Shown here: piece by piece, positions 8,589 through 17,980 of the stretch | Position numbering within the stretch: position 1 is the stretch's first letter | How the letters are laid out: every line of letters starts with the position of its first letter | Source of the DNA: Thalassolituus sp. UBA1087 | Lineage (GTDB): Bacteria > Pseudomonadota > Gammaproteobacteria > Pseudomonadales > Oceanobacteraceae | Length of the DNA: 64,000 nucleotides | Direction: 5' to 3' | NCBI GenBank assembly: GCA_002314145.1 | Contig: DCCG01000010.1 | Span: 1-64,000, forward strand | Position numbers and translations under genes: made by a program | Notes under the pieces: generated by a model | Told to the model about the DNA's origin: nothing | Seen by the model: only the letters and a program-made list of their open reading frames with translations | Database searches by the model: none

Positions 8589-9353
8589 CGCACACTGCTG
8601 ACTGTAAGCCCGGGCCAGCGCCGGTGGCAGGTCGTAAACCTGCTGCAGGCAGCTGGCATCCTTTAACACAGAATCATCACCCTGAGCCGATATTTTCCCG
8701 TTTTTCAGCATGATCACCTGGTCCGCCCAACTGGCGGCGAGGGAAATATCATGCATCACCGCCACAACCCCGACTCCGGCCTGAGCAAACTCTTTTACCA
8801 TCTGCATAACACTGTGCTGGTGTGCCGGATCCAGGGCCGAGGTGCATTCGTCCAGCAGGAGATAATAAGGCTGCTCAGGATGGTGCCGCAGCCGCGCTTC
8901 CCATATCTGCAGCAGCACTCTGGCGAGCTGCACCCGTTGCTGTTCGCCGCCGGATAAGGTGGGATATACCCGCTCCCTCAGCTCCCACACGCCAGCCAGT
9001 TGCATGGCATCGCGCTGATACCCGGCAGTGGACATTTCATCGCCATAAGGACTGCGCCCCATCGCCACCACCTGATGAACCCGCATAGGAAAAGACAGGC
9101 TGACAGACTGGGGCATGACCGCCATGCGCCGGGCGCGTTCACTGCCTTTAAAATGATTCAGCGGAACACCATCAAGCCGGACCTGCGACTGATAACGTGT
9201 ATGTTCGCCACACAGACAAGCCAACAGGGTCGACTTACCGGCGCCATTGGGCCCCAGAATCGCGGTGCAGTGCCCGGCAGCGGCTGAAAAATCAATATCC
9301 TGCAGAACCGGTCTGTTTCCCAGAAATACCGTCAGATTGGTAACCGTCAGCAT
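8577..9353 (-). CDS. hmuV: Haemin ABC transporter ATP-binding protein HmuV
   Basis: Cytoplasmic ATPase powering haem import with HmuU and HmuT. Walker A is GPNGAGKSTLL near residue 35, the signature is LSGGEQQRVQLARVL, Walker B is YLLLDECTSALDP, and the switch His is in VVAVMHDISLAASWAD. The length of 258 aa is normal. It starts at ATG 9353 after AAGGAG and lies 13 bases behind hmuU. Synteny (hmuS-T-U-V) separates it from vitamin B12 and siderophore ATPases of the same family. Confidence 0.93.
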   Translation of the reverse strand: MLTVTNLTVFLGNRPVLQDIDFSAAAGHCTAILGPNGAGKSTLLACLCGEHTRYQSQVRLDGVPLNHFKGSERARRMAVMPQSVSLSFPMRVHQVVAMGRSPYGDEMSTAGYQRDAMQLAGVWELRERVYPTLSGGEQQRVQLARVLLQIWEARLRHHPEQPYYLLLDECTSALDPAHQHSVMQMVKEFAQAGVGVVAVMHDISLAASWADQVIMLKNGKISAQGDDSVLKDASCLQQVYDLPPALARAYSQQCAVWS

Positions 9354-9366
9354 GCTTACTCCTTAG

Positions 9367-10452
9367 TCAGCGCCAGCGACCGGCCTGATGCAGCAGCAGC
9401 GCGAGGAACACGGGACCACCAATCAGAGCCATCATTAATCCGACGGGTAAATCCGCCGGTGCCAGCAGGGTTCTGGCAATGGTATCTGCCACCAGCAATA
9501 GCAGCGCACCGCCAAGGGCGGACAGCGGCAGTAAACAACGGTGATCAGGGCCAATCACCAGACGCAGTAAATGCGGCACCACCAGACCGATAAATCCGAT
9601 CATACCGGTCACGGCTACCGCCGCCCCGACCATCATGGCGGAGGCGGCTAACAGCCAGCGCCGGCTGCTCTGCACATTAAAGCCAAGATGCTGAGCAACC
9701 TGTTCGCCCATCAGCAACGCATTTAATACACGGGCATATCGCATCACGACACACAATGGCAGGAGAACAAACAGCACTAACGCCAGAATTTCAGGCCAGC
9801 GCCCATGGGCCAGTGAACCCATCGACCAGAACGTCATATCGCGCAACTGCTGATCATCAGCCAGGTAGGTAAGAACCCCGGTCGCGGCACCGGTTAAAAC
9901 ATTGATCGCCACCCCGGCTAACAGCAACAGCGCGACATGCGTCTGGCCGTTTCGGGTACCCAGCCGGTAAATCACCAGGGTCACGGCGATGCCACCGGCA
10001 AAGGCGGCCAGGGGTAAAGCAAACGGTCCGGTTAACGCCGACCAGCCGGCGAGCACACTGTTGCTTAGTACAATCACCGCGACCGCCGCCAGCGCTGCGC
10101 CGCTGGCGACACCAATTAACCCCGGATCGGCCAGCGGATTGCGGAAAACCCCCTGGGTCACCGCACCGGCCACTGCCAGTCCGGCACCGACCAACAAAGC
10201 GATTAAGACACGGGGCAAACGCAGTTCTCTGACCACCCAATCGCTGGCGCCACTCACTTCGGTCAGCGCAAACATGCCATGGATACCCTGCAAAACATCC
10301 TCAAAGGTAATCGCCATAGGGCCGGTCAGTAATGCCCAGAAAAAGCCGGCCACCGTCAGGACAGACAGCGCAAGCGCGACTTTGACTGGCCGGCTCAGCG
10401 CAGATACTTTTCTGAGCAGAGGACCTTCTGCGGCAGCGGTACTATACGGCAT
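9367..10452 (-). CDS. hmuU: Haemin ABC transporter permease HmuU
   Basis: FecCD/BtuC-type inner-membrane permease, 361 aa with about ten hydrophobic helices. The family landmarks are RLPRVLIALLVGAGLAVAGA near residue 90 followed by FRNPLADPGLIGVASGA, and GLVVPHLLRLVIGPDHR near residue 290. It forms the translocation pore for haem delivered by HmuT and works with HmuV, whose gene follows directly. The hmuT gene ends seven bases upstream. Confidence 0.93.
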   Translation of the reverse strand: MPYSTAAAEGPLLRKVSALSRPVKVALALSVLTVAGFFWALLTGPMAITFEDVLQGIHGMFALTEVSGASDWVVRELRLPRVLIALLVGAGLAVAGAVTQGVFRNPLADPGLIGVASGAALAAVAVIVLSNSVLAGWSALTGPFALPLAAFAGGIAVTLVIYRLGTRNGQTHVALLLLAGVAINVLTGAATGVLTYLADDQQLRDMTFWSMGSLAHGRWPEILALVLFVLLPLCVVMRYARVLNALLMGEQVAQHLGFNVQSSRRWLLAASAMMVGAAVAVTGMIGFIGLVVPHLLRLVIGPDHRCLLPLSALGGALLLLVADTIARTLLAPADLPVGLMMALIGGPVFLALLLHQAGRWR

Positions 10453-10459
10453 GGCAGTA

Positions 10460-11269
10460 TCAGTCCGGCTGCGGATAGAGTAACCCGGCCACCTGTTTCA
10501 GCGCCTGCGGTAAGCGCGGACCAAAACTTAATACCAGGCCAACGTCCACGCTGTGCACCCGATCATTCTGCGCCGCCGGCGTCATGGCCAGCACCTCACG
10601 GGCGCTGCCGCTATTCGCCGGGCCGGTATGACCGACCAGAACGAACTCCGGCGCTGCCTGCAGCGCGCCTTCCGCCGTCACAGGTTTATACCCCTGATGG
10701 TGAAACACATTATTAGCATTAACCAGATCCATAAATGCCTGTGCCCGGGTATGCTGTCCGGCCGCCATTAATCCGCGCCCGGCACCTCCCAGTAAAAATA
10801 ATGTATCGGCAGAAAGATTCTGAGGAATCCCCGCCAGTACCTGACGGCTTTCCTGTGTGACCTGGCGCGCCAGCGCCTGTCCTTTTTCAGGTATTTCCAG
10901 CGCATCGGCAACCTGCTGAATTTTGTCAGCCACGCCGTCGACAGTATCAGGTGTTTTAATGCGGACGATATTCACACCCGCTGCTTTTAATTGCTCAAAG
11001 ACGGCTTCCGGACCAGCGTCGCGACTGGCAATAACCAGATCGGGTTTTACCGACAGAATGCCCTCGGCTGATAATTGCCGCATATAACCTACCTGCGGCA
11101 GCTGTTGCGCCTGCTGTGGATAAACGCTGGTCGTATCCACCGCCACCAGACGATCGCCGGCGCCCAGACGATAAATAATTTCGGTCAGTGCACCATCAAT
11201 ACTGACCAGCCCGGCCGCTGTCGCCGGCAGGCTTACGATGGTGAGAAATAAACACAGTATTGTTTTCAT
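10460..11269 (-). CDS. hmuT: Periplasmic haemin-binding protein HmuT
   Basis: Type-III (BtuF-like) periplasmic binding protein that passes haem from the outer-membrane receptor to HmuUV. I start at ATG 11269 because GGGAGGTGACC lies directly upstream. The protein then begins with a signal peptide, MKTILCLFLTIVSLPATAA. The next residues, LVSIDGALTEIIYRLGAGDRL, are the usual opening of haem-binding HmuT/PhuT proteins. The mature length of about 250 aa is typical. It lies 10 bases after hmuS and in the same operon. Confidence 0.9.
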   Translation of the reverse strand: MKTILCLFLTIVSLPATAAGLVSIDGALTEIIYRLGAGDRLVAVDTTSVYPQQAQQLPQVGYMRQLSAEGILSVKPDLVIASRDAGPEAVFEQLKAAGVNIVRIKTPDTVDGVADKIQQVADALEIPEKGQALARQVTQESRQVLAGIPQNLSADTLFLLGGAGRGLMAAGQHTRAQAFMDLVNANNVFHHQGYKPVTAEGALQAAPEFVLVGHTGPANSGSAREVLAMTPAAQNDRVHSVDVGLVLSFGPRLPQALKQVAGLLYPQPD

Positions 11270-11279
11270 GGTCACCTCC

Positions 11280-12344
11280 CTACACCGCCAGTTTTTCATT
11301 CAGTGCAAAGTCGGCTTCCAATCCGGCCACCAGATCCCGCCAGGCCTGTTGCTCATGCTCGCCGTTATGACGCTCACCAAACATCAGTGCCTGCTGCTGA
11401 CCATCCTGATCGAACATTTCCAGCGAGGTAATGATGCCGTCTACTGTCGGTTTACGTACCAGCCAGGCCTGCGCGATACGGGTCGTGTCTGCATGCAGAT
11501 TGAAGCCTTCGTCCAGTACATTAAACCAGGGACCGGTGCGCTTGAGATTTTCCACCGGACCGGTATGAATCTGAATAACTCCCGGACTGCCAACAAACAC
11601 CATAATGCTGAGCTTTGCCTCAGCGGCACGGATTAATGCGGCTTCAAATACATCCGTGTGTAATGGCCGCGCCAGTTCATCATCCACGACCTGATAGGCT
11701 GGTATACGCTCAACGTTATGTTTTTTCAGCAGTGCCTGAAAATGGTGTACATCTTTCAGATCACGCCAGCCCTGCTGCAGCGCATATGTATCCGTGCCAT
11801 CCGGTAACGACAGATAATCTGTTTCCTCCTGTTGTGGTGTTAATGCCGGTAACGACTGATCGTCGGCACGGAATTCTTCCACCAGCTGATTAAAGGCATC
11901 CAGGTTGGTTTCTTTATTCGCGTATATTTTATGCACCGCCAGACCATTACCATCAAAAAACTGCAGACTGTGACGTACTCCGATGCGGGTTTCTTCACTT
12001 ACGGCATAGCCATACACAAAGCGGTTAAAGAAAATACGCAGATCAATCGCACCCAGCGCCAGCCCCATATGACCGTGTAAAGTGACACCTTTATACTGAC
12101 CGGTTTTTTCATGCACCATGGCATCGTTGCGGGTCAGTGCCATAACGGAGCCTAACGACTCAATGCGGGTAATCAGTTTTTTAAAATCATCTTTCAGGCG
12201 GATGACATCATCACCGGTGCGGGTCGCCAATAATTCCAGTTCGCTGCAATTCAGTTCTGCTGCTGCATTACGGATACGCAATGCCGGATCTTGCTCGGTC
12301 AATGTCTGCCAGCGTTCTGCCAGATTCTGATATTTCTTATTCAT
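11280..12344 (-). CDS. hmuS: Haem-degrading/trafficking factor HmuS
   Basis: Cytoplasmic HmuS/HemS/PhuS protein of 354 aa, made of two repeated halves that bind haem between them. Family sequences include LGSVMALTRNDAMVHEKTG, in which the N-terminal half often carries a haem-related stretch, and the C-terminal LAVMVFVGS-like SIMVFVGSPGVIQIHTGPV followed by WFNVLDEGFNLHADTTRIA. It receives haem from HmuTUV and either traffics it or helps to release iron. The genes hmuS, hmuT, hmuU and hmuV are closely spaced on the minus strand. Confidence 0.92.
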   Translation of the reverse strand: MNKKYQNLAERWQTLTEQDPALRIRNAAAELNCSELELLATRTGDDVIRLKDDFKKLITRIESLGSVMALTRNDAMVHEKTGQYKGVTLHGHMGLALGAIDLRIFFNRFVYGYAVSEETRIGVRHSLQFFDGNGLAVHKIYANKETNLDAFNQLVEEFRADDQSLPALTPQQEETDYLSLPDGTDTYALQQGWRDLKDVHHFQALLKKHNVERIPAYQVVDDELARPLHTDVFEAALIRAAEAKLSIMVFVGSPGVIQIHTGPVENLKRTGPWFNVLDEGFNLHADTTRIAQAWLVRKPTVDGIITSLEMFDQDGQQQALMFGERHNGEHEQQAWRDLVAGLEADFALNEKLAV

Positions 12345-12435
12345 AGTTTTCTCCGGATCTTTTTTCGCTTAAAAATACGGTTAAATGCAGTAAGACGGGC
12401 ACCCGGATGGATGCCCTTAAACATGGCTTAATCGG

Positions 12436-13725
12436 TTAGTCATCCGCGGCTGGCTGAACTTCAAAATCGAAGGTCCAGGTGCTCTGGCTGTATGGGTCTG
12501 TGCTGTCGGCATAAGTCACGCTGGTTAAATGCACGCGCGCATAGCTGTTTCCGTCACCGGAGCGCAGCATGACGCCATTATCAGGCGCGGCAACCACCAT
12601 ATGTTCAGCGCTGGCGACATCACCCGTCGGATCATAGGAATAAAAACCGTAATGAATCAGGTTCGGATAACCGCCCCGGGAATCCGGGTTGAGACTTGAG
12701 AATGCTGCATCGGTATTCCAGCTGGTGCCGCGTTGGCCTGTGGTCCATTCTGCCCAGCCACTGGTATCGGTCAATGCATCTTCGGCGGCTGCAATCACAC
12801 TGCTGTCACTGAAGGCGGCTGTGATAGCGTTACCTTCTGCATCATAAAAGCCGTCCGGCTGCTGTGCGAAGAAGGAGCCCACGGTGCCTTCACCGGATAC
12901 ACCACTGTTGGTTTTTACGAAGTAACGCTGGAACGCCAGTTGCCAGTTGCTGGCATCCGGGGAGTCAACCACAGTGCCGGTAGCCAGATCAAAATGCGTC
13001 CAGTCTGAGTAGGAGGTTGCATCAACGGTGGCGGTATGAACGGTGGTATCGGTGCCGGATGTGTAGTCGCCGACGTTAATCCAGCGCAGTGAAATATGGC
13101 CACTTTCGCTGCCGCTGCCACCGCCGTAGTAACCGGTAATCTGCACGGCAAACACGTTGGAATCGGATTCTGTAAATGCAGTGGAGCTGTCGGTGGTTAC
13201 CAGGATAACGCCATAGTTAGCCAGCAGCTGGTGAGTTTCTGTGTACTCCAGAAAAGCAGAGCCAATCGCATTGCTGCTATCGGTGAAGGCATTGTCGAGA
13301 CTATCGGCCAGGTAAGAGCGGATATTCAGTGCATTGCCTTCGTTATCTTCCATGCCGGAGGCAAACTGCTGCAGAGTTGCCCAGCTGTATTCAAACGGGC
13401 TGCCTAAGGTGCCGCCATCGCCCTCTCCGCTTTCGCCACTGTTGGTGAAAAAATCCGGTGTAAGGGTGCCCATCACTAATTTCAGATCCCACTCGGTACC
13501 AGAGCAATCGACGTTACCGTTGGATTCGAAATCAAAACAGTTTTCGCTGTTCGCTTGCGGTGCCACAACCCACTGGGCTGAATCGGTAAAGGCGGTGGTT
13601 TCTCCGGCACCCGGTGACGGATCGGCGCTGCCATTGTCATCACCGGATGAACCTGAATCACCACCGCAGGCGGTCATGGTGAGCGCTGCGACCAATGGCA
13701 GGCTCCATTTGTACATTTTTTTCAT
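12436..13725 (-). CDS. hmuY: HmuY-like haem-binding lipoprotein with two HmuY domains
   Basis: Exported lipoprotein of 429 aa. The signal peptide ends in the lipobox MTAC (Cys20), followed by a Gly/Ser/Asp-rich linker. The second half (from about residue 240) has clear HmuY-family sequence: WTHFDLATGTVV, NWQLAFQRYFVKTNSGVSGEG and a C-terminal strand set ending in STWTFDFEVQP. The first half (about residues 45-225) repeats the plan, with CFDFESNG, WDLKLVM, NSGESGEGDGG and GHISLRWINVGD, so the protein appears to hold two tandem HmuY folds. HmuY proteins known from Bacteroidota have one domain and capture haem at the cell surface for a TonB receptor. Here it sits between the receptor gene and hmuS, which supports the same role. 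Confidence 0.8.
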   Translation of the reverse strand: MKKMYKWSLPLVAALTMTACGGDSGSSGDDNGSADPSPGAGETTAFTDSAQWVVAPQANSENCFDFESNGNVDCSGTEWDLKLVMGTLTPDFFTNSGESGEGDGGTLGSPFEYSWATLQQFASGMEDNEGNALNIRSYLADSLDNAFTDSSNAIGSAFLEYTETHQLLANYGVILVTTDSSTAFTESDSNVFAVQITGYYGGGSGSESGHISLRWINVGDYTSGTDTTVHTATVDATSYSDWTHFDLATGTVVDSPDASNWQLAFQRYFVKTNSGVSGEGTVGSFFAQQPDGFYDAEGNAITAAFSDSSVIAAAEDALTDTSGWAEWTTGQRGTSWNTDAAFSSLNPDSRGGYPNLIHYGFYSYDPTGDVASAEHMVVAAPDNGVMLRSGDGNSYARVHLTSVTYADSTDPYSQSTWTFDFEVQPAADD

Positions 13726-13804
13726 GTGCTTTCCCCTTGTGTTTAAGCTCGTTTTTTAATCGTTAGTCAGTGGTTTATTGTTGTGAAAATTCAGTCTGTT
13801 AAAT

Positions 13805-15838
13805 TCAGTACTTCCAGGTAGTCCCCAGATAAATAAAGCGTCCGCTCACCGGCCCGAAATCGCCTTCTCTTTCAAAATCCCGCTGGCGGCTGGTGACGTT
13901 ATCGACACCGGCAAAGACATCCGCGCTTTGGGTTGCGTGATAATTCAGTTTTAAATCCAGCGTGGTCCACGCCGGAGACCAGGTGTTGTCTTCGGTATCG
14001 GATAATTCTTTCGACTGGTAACGCACGCGTGCAGAAAACCCCAGTGCCGCGGTGGCCTGCCAGTCTATGCCGAGGCGGGCAATATGCTCCGGGCGGCGGG
14101 TCAGGCGGTTGCCGGTGTCTTTGTCTTCGGCATAGGTGTAGGTGTGTGCCAGATTCAGTTTAATGCTGTTGAAAAGCGGTTGGCTGATGGCGGTTTCAAC
14201 GCCGTAGGTGAAGGCGTTGTCGATGTTTTTGTAGGTGTAAACTGAGTTGCCTTCGGCATCGGTGGCGTAGTTGTCTTCGTCGGTCTGAATCAGGTCGTCG
14301 ATATCGTTGTAAAAAACATTGATGCTGACGCTGGAACCACCTGCTGAACTCAGATCAACACCAGCCTGAACACTACGTGAAGATTCCGGATCAAGTTCTT
14401 CGTTACCCATCACCAGGTAATACATGGAACTGTGATCAAATGTGAAATAACGTTCTTTTAAATTGGGAACGCGGTAACCGGTGCCAATGCTGGTGCGCAC
14501 TACGGCTTCGTAATTTGCATTACTGAACACGTCATAGCGCAGGGAAATTTTGGGCGAAGCATAACCGCCAAAATCCGAGTCGTGCTGAACACGCAGACCA
14601 AAAACCAGTTCACCGCTTGCGTTAAAGAAATAATCGTCCTGCAGGAAAATTTCGTAATTTCTGCGACTGACAAAACCGTCGCCATCAATGACGTCCGGGT
14701 TCAGCTCAGAGACACCATCTTTGAATTGCTTGAGTTCTTCGTAACGTGCATCAAAACCAAACTGCAGCGCATGCCTTGCCGCAGGCAGATCCAGTTGCAG
14801 CGACAGAAAGCGCGTATTCAGTTCCATATCGCGGTCGTCATACAGGTCCAGCCGCAGGCCATCACGTATGTTCTGTTTAACGCTGTCGCTGGCGTAATCT
14901 TCCGCCAGCAGCTTGCCGCTCAGGCGGGCGCTGCCCAGTTGCCAGCCGGAGGAAAGTGTTAAGCGGTTGCGGCTGATGTCTTCGTATTTATTCGGATACA
15001 GCACGGTTGAGCCGAGCGTCTCCCTCGCCAGCCATTGTTTGTCTTCTTCCGTGTAGTGCTGAACCGTGCCATCAATATAATTGCCATCGGCAGACTGCCA
15101 GCGGAGCTGGCCTTCTGCCTGTTTTCGATTTATTTCATCGCCGGGGCGTGTCCAGTTATCGGCGTCCGCATCAAAGCCTTTGCTGTCGAGCACATCGCCG
15201 GACAGACGTCCACTCCACTCGCCATGACCACCTTCCACGGCGGCGTTGATATGGTTCTGGGCAATATCGGAGGATTTTCCGCTGGTATTCTGGCTGCCGT
15301 AAGACCCCAGGTCGTAGGTCAGCGAGCCGCGTAAGCCGTTTTGTGGCTGGCGGGTAATCACATTAATCACGCCGCTCATGGCGGATGAGCCGTACTGCGC
15401 TGAGGCCGCACCTTTCACCACTTCGATGCGCTCAACATCGACCAGCGCTAACTGGCTGAGATCGGCGGTGGAGCCGGTGCTGGCCGCCATCGGCATACCG
15501 TTGATCAACACCAGTAACTGATCGCTGGTCATGCCCTGCATAACCGCTTCGTAACCGGATTTACCATGCACCGGGCGCAGCTGCAGACCGGGTACATTGG
15601 CCAGCGCTTCTTTCAGAGAGCGGGCGTGGGTTTTGTCGATCTCGGTGCGGGAAATCACTTCGGTACGTACCGGCGCTTCGGATTGCAGACGCTCGGTACG
15701 GGATGCTGTCACCACCACCGGGTCAAGATTGATATCCTTTACACGCTCTTCAGCGATCAGCCCGGGACAGGCAGACACACCCATGGCCCCGACCAGTATT
15801 CCCTGAAGCATCGCCTTTTTTCGTATCAGACCCGGCAC
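13805..15838 (-). CDS. hmuR: TonB-dependent outer-membrane haem receptor
   Basis: Outer-membrane beta-barrel with plug, 677 aa, importing ligand with TonB energy. A signal peptide is followed by the TonB box region DPVVVTASRTERLQSEAP. The plug shows VLINGMPMAAS and IEVVKGAASAQYGSSAMSGVINVITRQP. The barrel has the receptor motif GYRVPNLKERYFTF near residue 460 and ends in the aromatic residues WKY, typical of outer-membrane proteins. The ligand is judged to be haem from its position at the head of hmuY-hmuS-hmuTUV. By sequence alone it also resembles CirA/BtuB-type receptors. A Fur-box-like site lies just upstream. Confidence 0.87.
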   Translation of the reverse strand: MPGLIRKKAMLQGILVGAMGVSACPGLIAEERVKDINLDPVVVTASRTERLQSEAPVRTEVISRTEIDKTHARSLKEALANVPGLQLRPVHGKSGYEAVMQGMTSDQLLVLINGMPMAASTGSTADLSQLALVDVERIEVVKGAASAQYGSSAMSGVINVITRQPQNGLRGSLTYDLGSYGSQNTSGKSSDIAQNHINAAVEGGHGEWSGRLSGDVLDSKGFDADADNWTRPGDEINRKQAEGQLRWQSADGNYIDGTVQHYTEEDKQWLARETLGSTVLYPNKYEDISRNRLTLSSGWQLGSARLSGKLLAEDYASDSVKQNIRDGLRLDLYDDRDMELNTRFLSLQLDLPAARHALQFGFDARYEELKQFKDGVSELNPDVIDGDGFVSRRNYEIFLQDDYFFNASGELVFGLRVQHDSDFGGYASPKISLRYDVFSNANYEAVVRTSIGTGYRVPNLKERYFTFDHSSMYYLVMGNEELDPESSRSVQAGVDLSSAGGSSVSINVFYNDIDDLIQTDEDNYATDAEGNSVYTYKNIDNAFTYGVETAISQPLFNSIKLNLAHTYTYAEDKDTGNRLTRRPEHIARLGIDWQATAALGFSARVRYQSKELSDTEDNTWSPAWTTLDLKLNYHATQSADVFAGVDNVTSRQRDFEREGDFGPVSGRFIYLGTTWKY

Positions 15839-15895
15839 GCCACCCTACCTCTGCTGGCTAAACTAGAGGGCCGATTCTCACTGCAATAAATATGT

Positions 15896-15926
15896 AATGC
15901 AAATTATTATCATTTATATTTGCATA
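15896..15926 (-). promoter_or_regulatory. Candidate Fur box upstream of the haem receptor gene
   Basis: The segment AAATTATTATCATTTATA starting at 15901 reads TATAAATGATAATAATTT on the gene strand and contains ATGATAAT, close to the Fur consensus GATAATGATAATCATTATC. It lies about 60-85 bases upstream of the start codon at 15838, where an iron-regulated promoter is expected. The rest of the 356-base gap to 16194 shows nothing definite. Confidence 0.65.
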
Positions 15927-16194
15927 TATTTACAAAACACTCTATTCCATTCAGGCCGGTTATTCGGACGACCAGATGGCACAGTTTGTGGCTTTCATTA
16001 TTACGGTCTGGGAATATTGCCACCCTATACGGCCCTGACAGACAGCCATTCCGCTGGCGGAATAAGGCCCGGTACCCCTGAGCTGACGCGCGTCACAGTT
16101 TTATAAGACGTTCTGCCGGAGCTGAGTGTAAATCCGGTTGCCGGGCCCGGATGGCCGACTAAACTGAAGGCAAACAACAACAAAAGGGGCCGTT

Positions 16195-16656
16195 ATGCAG
16201 CACCTTGAACTGCGGGTACCACCTCTGCTGCAGCTCGCCAGCGTCGCCTTACTGATCTGGCTTAGCAGCCTGCGCGCTGACATTACCGCCGTCACTCTGC
16301 CCGCCACCGAGGCCATTGCCGTGATGCTGATTCTGGCTGGCGGCGCGATTGCCCTGTCCGGTGTGATCGAATTCCGCCAGCATAAAACCACCATGGACCC
16401 ACGCTATCCGGACAATACGGAGACACTGGTGACGTCAGGGATCTATCAGCTCAGCCGGAATCCCATGTACCTGGGCTTTGCTGTTGCTCTGTTAGGCTGG
16501 TGCTACTGGCACGAAAATCTTGCCGGTTTTATCTGGCTGCCTCTGTTTGTGCTCTACATGAATCGCTTCCAGATTCAGGCAGAAGAAGCTTTTATGAAAA
16601 GGAAGTTTGGCCATGCTTATCAGGCCTATTGTGTGCGGGTAAGGCGCTGGATCTGA
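16195..16656 (+). CDS. Isoprenylcysteine carboxyl methyltransferase-like (PEMT/ICMT) membrane protein
   Basis: Small integral-membrane methyltransferase-like protein, 153 aa with about four hydrophobic segments. The family core is present: GIYQLSRNPMYLGFAVALLGW (RNPMY motif) near residue 85 and the C-terminal EEAFMKRKFGHAYQAYCVRVRRW (E-E and FG-x-x-Y-x-x-Y-x-x-x-VRRW) that binds SAM in ICMT and PEMT enzymes. The methyl acceptor is unknown for bacterial members of this size. It stands alone, without an obvious partner. Confidence 0.85.
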   Translation: MQHLELRVPPLLQLASVALLIWLSSLRADITAVTLPATEAIAVMLILAGGAIALSGVIEFRQHKTTMDPRYPDNTETLVTSGIYQLSRNPMYLGFAVALLGWCYWHENLAGFIWLPLFVLYMNRFQIQAEEAFMKRKFGHAYQAYCVRVRRWI

Positions 16657-16854
16657 ACACAGCATCATCACACCCATTTGTGTTTACTTTTTCAGCGTAT
16701 CCACTGAATAACAAGCTTTGACAGGTGCGTAAACGAAAAGCCAGAAGCCCGGGAAGAGAAATGAAAAGGCAAAGAATTGCCTGCTCGCTTAAGAGGCCGT
16801 TTAAATCCTGCCCGGCGACTGGCCGGCATTGCGCCGACCACAGATTAAGCAGGG

Positions 16855-17619
16855 TTATTTAACCACTTTGATAAAATAGCGATCCGTTTGACCGGAAATC
16901 CCTTCGTTAAAAACATTCAGCGTATGATTGTCTTCAGGGTTAACATAGATATCCGATGTTTCAGCCTTGCGGAAGCCGGCTTTCTTTAACAGATCCGCGA
17001 TCATGCCGGGCTGAATACGGTGCAGGCTGGCGTTGTCCTGGCCATCGATACCAACATGATCCACAATTCCGAAGATTGCCCCCGATTTCATCGCCTGTTT
17101 GACTCCCTGCAGAATTTCCAGTGTTCCCTGCTCACCAAGGGTGTGGTAATAATCGTGAATATTGTTGCCCCAGAACACCAGATCCAGTTCGTTTTCCAGT
17201 GGAATGTCATCCATTTCCCAGATAACCGCGTTTACGTTATTCAAGTCACCCTCTTTTATCCGCTGGTACAGCCGTGCAATGATTTTGCCATCAGCCATGT
17301 CCACCAGGTGCTGATTATTCTGCGCATAAACCTTACCTTCATCGCCGACAGCGGCAGACAGAATCTCAGTGCTGTAACCGGCACCCGCCCCCATATCCAT
17401 CACGGTCATGCCTGGTTTAACCCCCAGAAATTCCACCATTTTCAGAGGCCGGCGACTTTTATCTTTTTCCCGCGCTGGCTGATGGAAGTCAGCTTTCAGT
17501 AATGCCTTAACATTATTCAGCGCCTGCTCATTGCCGGCGGCATTAACACTGAAGCTGAACATTAATGCGGTGACAAGCGGAATTATCCCGAAGGAAAGCT
17601 TTATAATAGAAATTTTCAT
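16855..17619 (-). CDS. Exported class I SAM-dependent methyltransferase-like protein
   Basis: Rossmann-fold methyltransferase of the type annotated as predicted methyltransferase (COG4798-like). I start at ATG 17619 because the protein then opens with a signal peptide (MKISIIKLSFGIIPLV, cleavage near Ala-Asn-Ala-Ala-Gly). Motif I is VMDMGAGAGYSTEILSAAVG near residue 75, and an acidic loop is in VIWEMDDIPLENELDLVFW. The predicted export of a SAM-dependent fold is odd, since SAM is not expected in the periplasm, but this is a recurrent feature of the family. The target is unknown. Confidence 0.8.
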   Translation of the reverse strand: MKISIIKLSFGIIPLVTALMFSFSVNAAGNEQALNNVKALLKADFHQPAREKDKSRRPLKMVEFLGVKPGMTVMDMGAGAGYSTEILSAAVGDEGKVYAQNNQHLVDMADGKIIARLYQRIKEGDLNNVNAVIWEMDDIPLENELDLVFWGNNIHDYYHTLGEQGTLEILQGVKQAMKSGAIFGIVDHVGIDGQDNASLHRIQPGMIADLLKKAGFRKAETSDIYVNPEDNHTLNVFNEGISGQTDRYFIKVVK

Positions 17620-17980
17620 AACAAACGCCCTGCTGCTTTTATCATTCAATAAACAGAGAGTGTAACAACAAGCTGGCAGGCAAAGCACCCGAACTGACTA
17701 TTCTATTCAAAGCCATAGTGACGGCTTGTTAAGCCATATCGTTCAGCCGTATCAAAGGCGCAGACGCCTTATCAATTCTGGCGTTTTTCACCATTGGAGG
17801 CGTTGCATTAATTGATAGCATTAGTATTAACTTTTTATACCATCCCCTGTTCCCGGAGCCAGTTCTCCTTCTTTTATTGAGACACCTTCTTTTATTGAGA
17901 CACCCACTTTAAGTCGTTCTTCTGATTGCACAATATCCCAACCGTCGTCTAAGCTGCATTACAACCATGGAGGGATGACT
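17620..17980. other. Intergenic region with left-end repeats of the Y1 transposase element
   Basis: The 20-base sequence CCTTCTTTTATTGAGACACC occurs at 17867-17886 and again, overlapping by two bases, at 17885-17904. The second copy runs into AGACACCCACTTTAA at 17898-17912, which is the reverse complement of TAAAGTGGGTGTCT found three times downstream of the transposase gene. These look like the left end of the element. A small AAGGCG/CGCCTT hairpin lies at 17755-17770. I see no gene. Confidence 0.6.

Noticed and set aside
13096..15889. Plus-strand frames opposite the HmuY-like and receptor genes
   Set aside because: They are antisense shadows of strongly supported genes and show no family motifs or ribosome sites.
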